A DNA stretch of 64,000 bases from Apoda limacodes (lineage: Eukaryota; Arthropoda; Insecta; Lepidoptera; Limacodidae). A program made the position numbers and the translations under genes. Of this stretch, positions 9,304 through 18,568 are shown piece by piece; position 1 is the first letter of the stretch, and the number at the start of each line of letters is the position of its first letter. The DNA is taken from assembly GCA_946406115.1 (NCBI GenBank), contig OX291547.1, positions 6,639,001 to 6,703,000 on the forward strand, read 5' to 3'. Under the pieces are notes generated by a model. The model ran no database searches and was not told where the DNA came from. It worked only from the letters and a program-made list of their open reading frames with translations.

Positions 9304-11816
9304 CCACTAAAGTGGCAAACAAGCCTACGGTCCGCCTGATGGTAAGCGGTCACCGTAGCCTATGGACGCTTGCAACACCAGGGGCATCACTCGCGCGTTG
9401 CCGACCCTTCAGAAATCTAATAACTTCTCTTTTGAAGAACCCCATACTGTAGTCCTTAGAGAAAACCTTGGCAGGGAGCTCATTCCACAACCCAAGGGTT
9501 CGCGGGAGGAAGTTTCTCTGAAACCGCACTGTTCGCGACCATTTTGGTTCCAAAGTGTGAGAATGAATTCCCTGTCGATGGCGAGCGGTGCGATGGTAGA
9601 AAGTAGCCGTGGGCATCATTTCGAACAATTCCTCAGAACACAATCCATTGTACAAGCGGTAGAATACACACAGGGAGGCAAAGTCTCTCCTCAGACTTAA
9701 GGGCTCGATACCGCAAGTGAGTTTGGGATCGTCGACAATTCTCACAGCCCGTCGTTGAACCGAGTGAAAAGGTCCAAGCTGGTATCCGGGTGCACCCGCC
9801 CAGAGATGGCAGCAGTACTCCATATGGGGCCGGACTTGCGACTTGTAAAGTAGCAACCTTTGCCCCGACGTGAAGTACTGCTTCGCTCTGTTGAGTACAC
9901 CAAGTTTTTTGGACGCCAGCTTTACCTTGTCTAGCAAATGATCTCGGAACTGAACATCGCTGGAGATGTCAACGCCAAGGATCCCAATGCTCTTAGAGAT
10001 GGAGAGGGGAGTGTTCTGGAATTGTGGGACTACAGTGAATGGGGTTTTCTTAGCGGTGAACGCGCAGACTTGTGTCTTTGAAGGGTTGAATCGGACCAAG
10101 TTTTCCCGCCCCCAGTCAGAGATCTTGGACAGACCGATCTCGATTTGAGACACAAGTTCTTCACGCTTTTCCTCCACAACGGAACGTGGGATGCTTGCAT
10201 GGCCCGTGTAAAAAGCGTCTCCAGTACTGTCATCTGAATAGCAATGTATGTTGTTGATGTCCAACATATCATTGATGTGCAGTAGAAACAGCGTAGGAGA
10301 CAGCACAGAGCCTTGCGGGACACCAGCATTAATGTCCATGCTATCAGAGCAACTAACGTCAACTACGGCTCGTATGCTTCTGCCGGACAAAAAGCTAGCC
10401 ACCCATTTGCACAAACTCTCGGGCACTCCGTAAGAAGGCAACTTCGATAGAAGACCCCGGTGCCAGACCCGATCGAACGCCTTCGCTATGTCTAGGCTAC
10501 ATGCCAATGCCTCCCCCTGACTCTCAATGGCTAGTGCCCATCGGTGTGTGAGATACACTAGAAGGTCACCAGTTGAGCGACCGTGGCGAAAGCCATTATG
10601 ACGGTCACTAATCAGGTCGTGTTTTTCTAGGTATCTCAAAAGCTGTGTGTTGATCACACGCTCCATCACCTTGGAGAGGAGAGAGGTTATAGCGATAGGC
10701 CTGTAATTCGATGGATCTGATCTATCGCCCTTTTTGGGCACCGGGTGCACATTTGCAGTCTTCCATGAAGACGGAAATTGCCTAGTGTGGTAGGAAAGCG
10801 TGAAGAGGCGCGTGAGTACAGGACATAACTCAGGAGCACACTGCTTAAGCACCACTGCTGGTATGCCGTCTGGCCCACTCGACTTATGAACGTCTAGGGA
10901 AAGCAACGCCCGCCGGACCTCGCGCTGTGTTATAGTGATTTCCGGCATGGTCTTACCGCACCACGGTAAAGTAGGTGGTACAGCGCCTTCGTCGTTCACA
11001 TTCGAGTTAGAGGCAAAGAGACTGCCCAATAGATCGGCTTTCTCTTTTGCACTGTGGGCCAAGTCACCATCGGTCTTTCGCAGTGGTGGTAATGACGACT
11101 GGCAAAAGTTCCCCTCGGCAGCTTTAGCAAGCGACCAGAAAGCACGACTCCCAGAAGGATAGCTCGCAAGTCGCCCACCTATTTTGCCGATGAATTGGAA
11201 TTTTGCTCTGGCAGTTGCTTTCTTACTGTACCTCGAGGCAGCATTTAATTTGCGTTTTATCTCATAAATATTCGGATCCTTATTATTACGAGCCGTGGTC
11301 CAAGCCTCATACGCAGTTTGCTTCAGAATTTTAGCTTCTCTGCAAGGCCTATTAAACCACGGTCGTTTTTTGACGCCGGCAGCTACTCGCAGGTTAGGAA
11401 TGAAACATTCCATACCAGCGAGGATTGTCTCAGTGACTGCGGCTGCGCAGACGTCAGGATCTTCTGAGCTATAGCAGATCTGCCTCCACGGGTACGATGC
11501 ATAAAATTCTCGCAATCCATCCCAGTCTGCCGACTTATAATGCCACACACGACGCCAATTAGTTGGCACAGAAGGATCGGGTTGTGTGTATGACAATCGA
11601 CTCCGGATGAGACAGTGGTCCGAGGAGCCAAGAGGCGCATCCACTGAGACGGAGTATCCATCCGGACGTGTAGTCAGCAGAAGGTCCAGTAAGGAGCTTG
11701 TATGGTCCTCTATATCTGGTATTCTCGTTGGAGAAAGTACCAGCTGAGAGAATCCATAGGTCAGAGCAAATTCATGAGCAGATCTGTGATGAAGTGCCGC
11801 TGTTCTGTTGTCCAAA
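9272..11816 (-). mobile_element. LINE A: 5'-truncated non-LTR retrotransposon
   Basis: The minus-strand element has a 29-nt poly(A) tail (T-run 9272-9300 on plus), a very short 3' UTR (about 50 nt) and an open frame of 821 codons. The coding match begins inside the endonuclease domain, so the 5' part was never inserted or has been lost. The family looks CR1- or jockey-like; I cannot fix the clade. Further copies of its 3' end lie at 40649-40803, 46925-46990, 49800-50056 and 50240-50342. No convincing TSD was found. Confidence 0.85.
9350..11815 (-). CDS. LINE A endonuclease (partial)-reverse transcriptase
   Basis: A frame of 821 codons without a stop; the true N terminus is missing, and the frame simply runs in from a TTG/flank boundary. 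Residues 1-75 are the C-terminal part of the apurinic-type endonuclease, with 'SQLVLSPTRIPD' and the catalytic 'GSSDHC'. The RT follows with 'SSGPDGIPAVVLK', 'NYRPIAITSLLSKVMERVI', 'ACSLDIAKAFDRVWH', 'GVPQGSVLSPTLFLLHIND' and the active-site box 'HCYSDDSTGD' near residue 525. That box is YSDD rather than the usual YADD or FADD. The C-terminal 'GLWNELPAKVF' region ends just before the tail. The frame is intact, but without the N-terminal endonuclease (and any ORF1) the copy is probably immobile. Confidence 0.85.
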   Translation of the reverse strand: MDNRTAALHHRSAHEFALTYGFSQLVLSPTRIPDIEDHTSSLLDLLLTTRPDGYSVSVDAPLGSSDHCLIRSRLSYTQPDPSVPTNWRRVWHYKSADWDGLREFYASYPWRQICYSSEDPDVCAAAVTETILAGMECFIPNLRVAAGVKKRPWFNRPCREAKILKQTAYEAWTTARNNKDPNIYEIKRKLNAASRYSKKATARAKFQFIGKIGGRLASYPSGSRAFWSLAKAAEGNFCQSSLPPLRKTDGDLAHSAKEKADLLGSLFASNSNVNDEGAVPPTLPWCGKTMPEITITQREVRRALLSLDVHKSSGPDGIPAVVLKQCAPELCPVLTRLFTLSYHTRQFPSSWKTANVHPVPKKGDRSDPSNYRPIAITSLLSKVMERVINTQLLRYLEKHDLISDRHNGFRHGRSTGDLLVYLTHRWALAIESQGEALACSLDIAKAFDRVWHRGLLSKLPSYGVPESLCKWVASFLSGRSIRAVVDVSCSDSMDINAGVPQGSVLSPTLFLLHINDMLDINNIHCYSDDSTGDAFYTGHASIPRSVVEEKREELVSQIEIGLSKISDWGRENLVRFNPSKTQVCAFTAKKTPFTVVPQFQNTPLSISKSIGILGVDISSDVQFRDHLLDKVKLASKKLGVLNRAKQYFTSGQRLLLYKSQVRPHMEYCCHLWAGAPGYQLGPFHSVQRRAVRIVDDPKLTCGIEPLSLRRDFASLCVFYRLYNGLCSEELFEMMPTATFYHRTARHRQGIHSHTLEPKWSRTVRFQRNFLPRTLGLWNELPAKVFSKDYSMGFFKREVIRFLKGRQRASDAPGVASVHRLR

Positions 11817-12510
11817 ATCCGAAATGACTTTGGTAAAGAGGTCTGTACTTAGTTTCTATGAAATTACCTAACTGTGGTAGTAGTAACCATTAGTAAAGTT
11901 TACTCAAACCGTTTAGTAAACTAAATTACCTATATGTCGAGGGTTTAGGACATTTTGACCCTAACTACATCGCGAAAAAATGTAGCTCGACATCCCCCCG
12001 TTAAAAATACTTATTAATATAATAATCAGGAGTAAACTTAATTTTGATAGTCTGCAGAACTTCGTCTGCAATCACAGGAGGCAGAGAGGTAAACGGCGAG
12101 AGAGCGCATCTACATTTGACCTCACTGTCTTCCTCGCGGTCATGATTTTTGTCTACTGGTTTAGTGCTAAGCAAGCATTACGACTCTAAGTTATTTTCTA
12201 AGCAGTCCGCCTTTTAGTGGTCGTCACAGGGATTAATTTAGTCTTTGGAAGGAAGGCATGGTGCTCAGGGTGTCTACTTCAATAGCTTTATAGCTCCAGT
12301 TAACCTGGAGGCCAGGCTACATCCTTTCCATCGCGTTTTCGTACCTGCTCTTTCTTTAATACGCCTTTGTCGGATAGGAGTCAGAGGGACATATAATAAC
12401 GTGAAGAAAGTCAAAGCAAAATGCGTCTAGCTAACAGAAACCTAGGCTTACATTATGTGAACGCGCAACGTCAAGTATTTCCAGACTATGACTATTGGTA
12501 GTATTGCAGT
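11817..12510. other. Spacer between two LINEs, nothing recognised
   Basis: Contains one 61-codon frame (12245-12430) with no recognisable similarity. No transposon ends were seen. Confidence 0.4.
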
Positions 12511-13655
12511 ACTATATATTCCATTGTCTTATTTGCTGATGACACCTCTTTGCTTTTTAAAGTTAAGAGACGACAGACATGTTATAATGAATTAAATGAT
12601 GCCCTTTCTAAAATTGTAAATTGGTTTAACGCTAATAATTTGTTACTTAATGAAAAAAAAACCAAATGTGTTAAATTTACATTACCAAATGTTAGTCAGA
12701 GACAGACATGTATTAATATTAATGGCGAGCAATTAGAACTTGTTAATTCAACAGTCTTTCTTGGCATAACGCTGGACTCCAAACTTCAATGGGGTCCTCA
12801 TATTCATAACCTAGCCAAAAAACTTAGCTCTGCTGTGTATGCGATCAAGAAAATAAGACAATTGACCGATGTCGACACTGCAAAAATAGTATATTTTAGC
12901 TATTTCCATAGTTTAATGACATATGGTATACTATTATGGGGTAGCGCTGCTGATGTAAATACAATATTTTTGTTACAAAAAAGGGCAATTCGTGCTATTT
13001 ATAAATTAGGATCTAGGATATCTCTGAGGGATAGGTTTAGGGAAGTAAAAATTTTAACTTTAGTGTCGCAGTACATATATGAAAATCTTTTATATGTACA
13101 TAAAAATATCAATAGTTTCAGCAAGAAAAGTGACGTTCACAAAGTAAATACTAGAAGTAAAAATAAGCTGTTGGTGCATGATACACGTCTACACAAAATA
13201 AGTAACTCTTTTATGGGGCAATGTATACACTTTTACAACAAAGTTCCCAATAAAATTCAAAATCTATCAATAAGTAAATTTAAATCTTTTATCAAGCAGG
13301 TACTTTGTAAAAAGGCATATTACAATATTTCAGACTATGTAAATGATAAAAATCCTTGGGACTGATGATGCTCAATTACAGGATGCATAGGTAAACCAAA
13401 TTAAAATGGAAATAACATAAAATTGTACGACTAAAAATCTTTTATTTAAAACATTAATTGTATTTTAGTTTATTTAAGTATTTTTAAAAGAGTAACTATC
13501 GAGTTTCTTCTCGGTAGAAATCAACAACATTGTGAACCGGCGGGAAGGTGGGAGGGTTCAAAAAATAATATTTTATAACTTTGACGATTCAAAAGTGATT
13601 GTAAAATCCTTATTTGAATAAACCATTTTGACTTTGACTTTGACTATAAATCGGA
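12511..13655 (+). mobile_element. LINE B: 5'-truncated non-LTR retrotransposon
   Basis: Starts abruptly in the RT just before the FADD box and ends with a 3' UTR of about 280 bp. The 3' UTR contains 'CGAGTTTCTTCTCGGTAGAA', 'TAACTTTGACGATTCAAAAG', 'GAATAAACC' and a short tandem tail of TTGACT units. A structurally similar 3' end occurs at 1312-1465 and, more distantly, at 47204-47295. The likely group is jockey/BS-like, judged from the C-terminal RT. Confidence 0.8.
12514..13365 (+). pseudogene. LINE B reverse transcriptase C-terminal part
   Basis: The frame enters with 'YSIVLFADDTSLLF', the RT catalytic box, and stays open to the stop at 13363-13365. It keeps the thumb and connection region: 'LNEKKTKCVKFTLPN', 'FLGITLDSKLQWGPHI', 'SLMTYGILLWGSA', 'LQKRAIRAIY' and the C-terminal 'FYNKVPNKIQNLSI'. 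Everything upstream of the FADD box (endonuclease and RT fingers) is absent, so this is a dead fragment even though its frame has no stops. Confidence 0.85.
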
Positions 13656-13687
13656 ATAAGTTGCCTAAGTCTTTATGGGAAGTGAGG

Positions 13688-14283
13688 CAGACCTAAGAGA
13701 CGATGATCAGCTGATGGCTGGTCATGGCTTTACGACATTGATAGCCAGTCGCGGCTATTTCGTGGTACTTATATCCACCAAGTAGCCCCAAAACACATTC
13801 CCAGCCATACACATCATGTCACATAATGCATTTGCCTTTTCCCTCCCCTCCTTTTCTCTCTCTTTCTCACATTCTCGTCTCTCTCTCTCTCTCTTTCTGT
13901 CTTGGTAGTTTCGTGAAATAAATCTAAAAAATATATTTGAACCCAACATAAAACAAACGGTATATCGGCAGCAAAAAATAAATAATTTTCCTCTCTAACG
14001 CCGGATTACAGCTAAAATAATAGAGATACACTGCAATATGTATAAGCTTTTTTATAGGATATTTAATAATCTATAGTATAGTATCAGCAAAAATTGCCGA
14101 GATATAAGCAAAAAACTAAAAAAGGGTACCTTTTTTCCCAGATGGCGCCGCGAGCGCAACAGCTATCGATGGGGACTTTTAGTATGTTCAACGAAAGGTC
14201 TTAATAAACAAGTACACCAAAATTCAAAACTCTACCAATAAATGATTTTTTAGCCCAAAAATGTATCTAATTTAACTGGTCTA
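13688..14283 (-). repeat. Unclassified ~550-bp interspersed repeat, copy B
   Basis: Reverse-complement counterpart of 4859-5400, with the same order of blocks and a matching (GA)n tract (CT-rich at 13850-13900 on plus). The 64-codon minus-strand frame across the GA tract is low-complexity and not credible. Its left end abuts the LINE C 3' end near 14281. Confidence 0.65.
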
Positions 14284-14361
14284 ATACAATAAATAAAGTA
14301 ATAAAGATAGATATATCTGAATAACCAGAGGTTGGTCAGAATAATAGAAAATTAGGAAGTA

Positions 14362-15055
14362 CAGTAGAGCCTCGCTAATCCGGACCCCCGTTACTTCGGC
14401 GCACGCTATAATCCGGACAGGCAATAGAATCGCACAGGGGAGAAGTTCGCGGGGGAAGCGGTAGGTGCAGGTCACAACGTGTCAATATTCAATCACTTGA
14501 AATGTTTTAGTTATCACCTTGTAGTGTTAGTTAATTTAACGCGCGTTCGCTGTCAAAATGAGAGTTACAAAATTATGAAGTTTTTACTGATGAGGAGATT
14601 GTGCAAGCGGCAATGTGTGAGGACGACGAGCAAGATGATGAACAGTGTTGAAGTTGTTGCCTGCAAAAAAATTTGGGAATTCCGAGGCACTTGAAGCTTT
14701 AAACACTGCTTTGAAATGGGCCGAAGATGAAGAATTTGATAGCCACAGAGTTATGTTTCTCCGTCAAATGAGAAAACGTGCTTTTGAAATGAAGTGCGAA
14801 AATTATAAGCAGCAATTTATTACAGTCTTTTTTTAGAAGAATTAAATTTTAGTTTTGTGCGCAAATTTCATACATGTTTGATGTTTTATAAGTAAATTTG
14901 TACGCACACATTAACTTTAAATTTTTACTTTATTAAACCCATGTTATAAACATTGTTTTTTATGCCTATTAAAATATTGCATTCTATATTCCAGATGCCT
15001 CGATAATTCGGAAGGGGTCTTGTTTTTTCCTATCCAGATTAGCGAGGCCCTACTG
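14362..15055 (+). mobile_element. pogo/Tigger-type nonautonomous DNA transposon
   Basis: A 694-bp element with inverted ends: left CAGTAGAGCCTCGCTAATCC, right (reverse complement) CAGTAGGGCCTCGCTAATCT. It is flanked by TA on both sides (14360-14361 and 15056-15057), the standard duplication of the Tc1/mariner superfamily. The interior keeps the C-terminal end of a pogo-type transposase, so it is an internally deleted derivative rather than a pure MITE. Confidence 0.85.
14584..14836 (+). pseudogene. pogo/Tigger transposase C-terminus, frameshifted
   Basis: One frame gives 'TDEEIVQAAMCEDDEQDDEQ', the acidic segment that follows the DDE domain in Tigger/CENP-B-like transposases. A second frame gives 'ALEALNTALKWAEDEEF' and 'LRQMRKRAFEMKCENYKQQ', ending in 'ITVFF', matching the usual C-terminal tail (..KQ..ITDFF). 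The frame shifts between them near 14650. The DNA-binding and DDE domains are absent. Confidence 0.75.
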
Positions 15056-15057
15056 TA

Positions 15058-15167
15058 GTACGTAAGTTATAAGATTTTAACGAATTCTTGAAAACAGGCA
15101 ATGACTGGATTTGCCTTATATTTATCGGCAGAGAGTTCTAAGGACTAATGGCTTTTACAGTAAAAGA
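15058..15167 (-). pseudogene. LINE C C-terminal tail, displaced by the gypsy insertion
   Basis: The minus frame reads 'NHSFTVKAI', a stop, then 'NSLPINIRQIQSLPVFKNSL', the standard C-terminal end of many LINE RTs ('..W NSLP..I'). It follows directly on the frame at 24717-25121 once the gypsy element and one TSD are removed. This segment and 14281-14359 bracket the pogo/Tigger insertion. Confidence 0.75.
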
Positions 15168-15171
15168 ATGA
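15168..15171. repeat. Left TSD of the gypsy element
   Basis: ATGA before the 5' LTR is repeated at 24711-24714 after the 3' LTR. Confidence 0.8.
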
Positions 15172-16554
15172 TGTGAGGACCCCGATACCTAATAAAATTC
15201 AGTTATATACTTATTACGTACATCATGTTTTATTCAGGTCTCCAAAAATAAGTCGGTTAAAAATCCAACATCATACGCAGCAGGTATAAAACATAGGCGA
15301 CCCAAAAGACCCCTGTAACTACAATTAGCGATTGTTGCAGTCGTTCAAAGTTATTTTTTGTAGAAGATTCTGAAAACCGGCCACGCTTTCGGAGTAATGC
15401 GAAACACATGTGTCAGACTCGGGTAAGTTTGCGTGGGAACGCAATCTTGGCGCGAAAAACAAGACGCGCGAAGATACGTAAGCGAGAGTAGCGGAGCGTG
15501 CTGTAGTTGTCCCTATCGCTCTTACGACCGTGCGCTGGCGGGGGCAGTCCGAGTGACGAGTCGAGATAGCTAGCAAAGAGATAGGATGAAGAGGGGTCGT
15601 CGGCTTTATTGCGAGAACAATAAAGGCGAAGTTACTAAACTTTAAACGATTTACAGAGTATGCTGGTATAGTTGTCTACAGTGAAAAATATGGCGCGAAA
15701 AGAGGAAGAGAGGATAGAAAATGGGAAGGTTGAGGCAGTCAATTTTTGGCGACGGTTGGCAGTGGTCAGCTTTTGAGTTAAGTATCTTAGATCTTCATCT
15801 GACTTATAATTGTGATTGTTTTAATTTGTGTACTAACGTTTTATCCTGACAGCTCTTATTTACTCCAGGCTCGGAGAGCCCATCCTAACCCGTAATTTAA
15901 TTAACGTAAATAACTACTCGACACTTATTGTGATTTTGTGAGAACTTTTGTTTGTTTCTAAGTGTCGCAATTTCAGACTGTAACGTAGTTTGGTCTAGAT
16001 AGTCCTTGTGTAAAAAAGGAAAGCGCTTTTCGGAAAGGCCTTTCTGGATTGAGGGTGATTGACCTTTTACCATCTCCGGTCATCCATTGGGCAAGTCTTA
16101 CTTTCTGATCTCTGAAGCCTAAACTTCGTGGAACAGAAATTACGACTTTGGAGACAAGGAAAGGACTATCTATTTTCCCAAAAGGGAGATTCTTCTTTTG
16201 CAGCAGACAACGTCTTTTGTGTTCAAAATATATACACTTGTATTTGTACCAATTCCAGGTGAATAAAACGAGATAAAAGAGTGGATAATTTCCGGTAGTA
16301 CGAGTTTTCAAGGGAGATACACAACATAGCTGAGCTGAAACGAGAGGGAGAGAAAGAGATAGAGAGAGTCTACGCACGACTGTAAACCAGTAAGTGGAAT
16401 TACCATAATCTAGTTTAGGAATCATAGGCACTATATACAATATAGGTGTAGGTTTAATAATTGGTTATCGATAAACAACTCTCCGCGTCTTTACGTCCGT
16501 AATGCCAAAAACAAAGTAGCGTCAATCAATTCATTAAGGCCTTAGGACCTTACA
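15172..16554 (+). repeat. Gypsy 5' LTR (1383 bp)
   Basis: Begins TGTGAGGACCCCGATACC and ends GGCCTTAGGACCTTACA. Substitutions against the 3' LTR were seen near 15326, 15650, 15804 and 15907; everything else reads identically. An antisense frame of 155 codons (15973-16440) runs through it and is duplicated in the 3' LTR. At almost 1.4 kb the LTR is long for a gypsy element. Confidence 0.93.
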
Positions 16555-16557
16555 AAG

Positions 16558-16575
16558 TGGTGCCGTGACCAGGAT
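16558..16575 (+). promoter_or_regulatory. Primer-binding site (tRNA-His type)
   Basis: TGGTGCCGTGACCAGGAT lies 3 nt (AAG) after the LTR. Its reverse complement, ending TCACGGCACCA, is what I expect for the 3' end of insect tRNA-His (acceptor GCCGTGA paired with TCACGGC plus CCA). The tRNA match is from memory of the family and not from a search. Confidence 0.75.
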
Positions 16576-17422
16576 CTTTGTGTAAAATTCAAAGCATTAA
16601 TTTTGAATCAAAGAAAAAAAATCTGTAAGTTACTACGGTTTCTAAGAAAAAAAATCAGCACAACGTAAAATATATTTTATTGCATTAAATACAAAATAAC
16701 TATTTAAAATTAATATCTAGGTTACTAGTGAGTTCTAGATTCAACACGAAAACAGACGATCCATTTAGCCATTTTGAAAACTAAAAGTAAACGACTAAAC
16801 AATTAAACAAATAAGTTACTACGGTTAAAACACAACGACTAAATATCTAAATAAACAAGAAATTTTACAATAAATAAAACTTTATTTATTTAAATCAAAA
16901 CTAACAATTTTACTAAATAATTAAATAGGCGGTGAAAAACCAACAGTATAAAGTTTAGGTATTTCAATTTCGAATCCAACTGTTAAAAGCGAAATTAGAA
17001 TTTAATCAACAAACTTGTGTCTATTATAGGTATTCAAGAAACAACGCAGGTTTACCAATAACATAATTCTATTGAACCGCAGGTGTGCGACGGGCTTATC
17101 TCTAAAATATTTACTAATATTTTTATTGTCTTCATTACAATAGATACGGCAGGGAATTTAGGCTGTAAAACTGGTGTGATAAAATTGTGAGATTTTGCAG
17201 GAATTACTTTATCAGTGAAGTGATCTTTAGAAATTTTATAGCAGTTAGTGATACATTTCGGTTTAGTATGGTTTATTGTAGAGTTAAACAGAGTCCGTTA
17301 TAATAAGTCAGATCTTGTGGGAAAAGTGATTGTTAAAGAATTTTTCTTACTACACTAATTTAGATAGTTACGGATTTACAACGAATAGTTTCACTTTAGG
17401 AGGGGAGACCTAACTAATAAAG
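16576..17422 (+). other. Gypsy 5' leader
   Basis: About 850 nt of AT-rich untranslated sequence between the primer-binding site and gag. It contains repeated 'AAGTTACTACGGTT'-like motifs (near 16626 and 16813). The packaging signal presumably lies here. Confidence 0.7.
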
Positions 17423-18568
17423 ATGGCGAGACGAGTTCTGTCTAGGAGGGGTAGACGATCTAATTTGTTAGAGTCTGAACAGGTAGCAGAGTGCAGTGTA
17501 CCCAGTAACGTGACAGGAAGTCTAGATTTAGGTATGAAATTAGACGAAATACTTAAACGAATAGAAAAGTTAGAGAATAGGCAGGAAAATTATAGCAATC
17601 GGAGTGAATTCAGTGGTAGTAACCAAACTTCAGTGTTAAGTAATGAAGTATTCGCGAGCTCAGAAACAAGGTCGGAGTTAGTAGGCAGTTCTTCGGGTCA
17701 AAACCAGACGATATGTATTCTCAAACCTACGCCAGAGAAACCGAACTTCAACGGATCGGACAACCCGGTAAATTTCATAAAAAAATTAAAACAATATATA
17801 AACTCGACTAAAGGTGACGGTACGGGTCTTGACATAGCTATGCAATGCCTGAAAGGGTCGGCATACGATATTTTATCACTTTACCAGCACAATTGGCGAA
17901 ATTTTAATGACTTCGAAGCTAGTTTTTTGGAAGTATTCTGGAACAAAAGTGAGCAGGAAAAAATAAAATACAAACTTATTAATAGCTCTTACAATATCAG
18001 CTCGGGTTTGACTATGGAAGAATATTTTTCCAAGCAGATTAGTGTAGGGAAAAATCTTACTATACCCTTCACGGAAGATGACCTGGTTAATTGCGTGATG
18101 CGTCATTTCTCGGCCAATATACAGACGCATTGGTTCGCGCGGAATGACAATAGCACGATAATGAATGCAATTAGGTTTATAAGGGACATAGAGCGCAATG
18201 TGACCTTTCGCAACAAAAACCTGCTTAAGGCTCCGCAGGCAAAGTATACTAGGAACAGTTCTGAGACGTTTCAGAAACGGGGATATCAGCCACATAGGGC
18301 GGTCAGATCTATAGGTATAGGGTTACAGACGAACACGATACAAGCCAGGCCGTCGTATCGCGTAAGAGTTTCAGCCAGAGGTCGCGGGAATAGGCGTGCG
18401 TGCGGGAACTATTTTAGGCATAATAATAGGTATACAGGGCGTGAACAGTACAGGGCAATCGATTTCATTGCATCTAGTAATGAGGCTAATAATGATGTGA
18501 GGCCGTCTACCAGTTCAAATATTCAAAACGTAAAATCTTGCAGTGGGGAAAATAGTACAAAAAACTAA
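17423..18568 (+). CDS. gag: Gag (capsid) protein of the gypsy element
   Basis: 381 codons from an ATG in good context (AAGATGGCG). The N terminus is polar with a short coiled-coil-like stretch ('LDEILKRIEKLENRQ', about residues 40-55). The capsid-type retrotransposon gag domain follows at about residues 100-275 ('PEKPNFNGSDNPVNFIKKL', 'FEASFLEVFW..EQEKIKYKL', 'MEEYFSKQISVGKNL'). The C-terminal tail is basic and R/G-rich ('RVRVSARGRGNRRACGNYF') but contains no CCHC zinc knuckle, which many gypsy Gags have; the RG tail may bind RNA instead. Its last sense codons form the slippery site that leads into pol. Confidence 0.88.
   Translation: MARRVLSRRGRRSNLLESEQVAECSVPSNVTGSLDLGMKLDEILKRIEKLENRQENYSNRSEFSGSNQTSVLSNEVFASSETRSELVGSSSGQNQTICILKPTPEKPNFNGSDNPVNFIKKLKQYINSTKGDGTGLDIAMQCLKGSAYDILSLYQHNWRNFNDFEASFLEVFWNKSEQEKIKYKLINSSYNISSGLTMEEYFSKQISVGKNLTIPFTEDDLVNCVMRHFSANIQTHWFARNDNSTIMNAIRFIRDIERNVTFRNKNLLKAPQAKYTRNSSETFQKRGYQPHRAVRSIGIGLQTNTIQARPSYRVRVSARGRGNRRACGNYFRHNNRYTGREQYRAIDFIASSNEANNDVRPSTSSNIQNVKSCSGENSTKN
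18559..18565 (+). promoter_or_regulatory. -1 ribosomal frameshift slippery site, gag to pol
   Basis: A AAA AAC in the gag frame, directly followed by the gag stop TAA (18566-18568). The -1 frame is open from this point (last stop at 18553-18555) through the whole of pol, with 30 sense codons before the first pol ATG. A 7-nt spacer precedes a 7-bp stem, AGTTGAC (18573-18579) paired with GTCAACT (18597-18603). Site, spacing and frame all fit programmed -1 frameshifting that makes Gag-Pol. Confidence 0.85.

Noticed and set aside
15973..16440. 155-codon minus-strand ORF as a gene (also 24129-24596)
   Set aside because: It lies wholly inside the LTRs, has no recognisable domain, and is duplicated only because the LTRs are.
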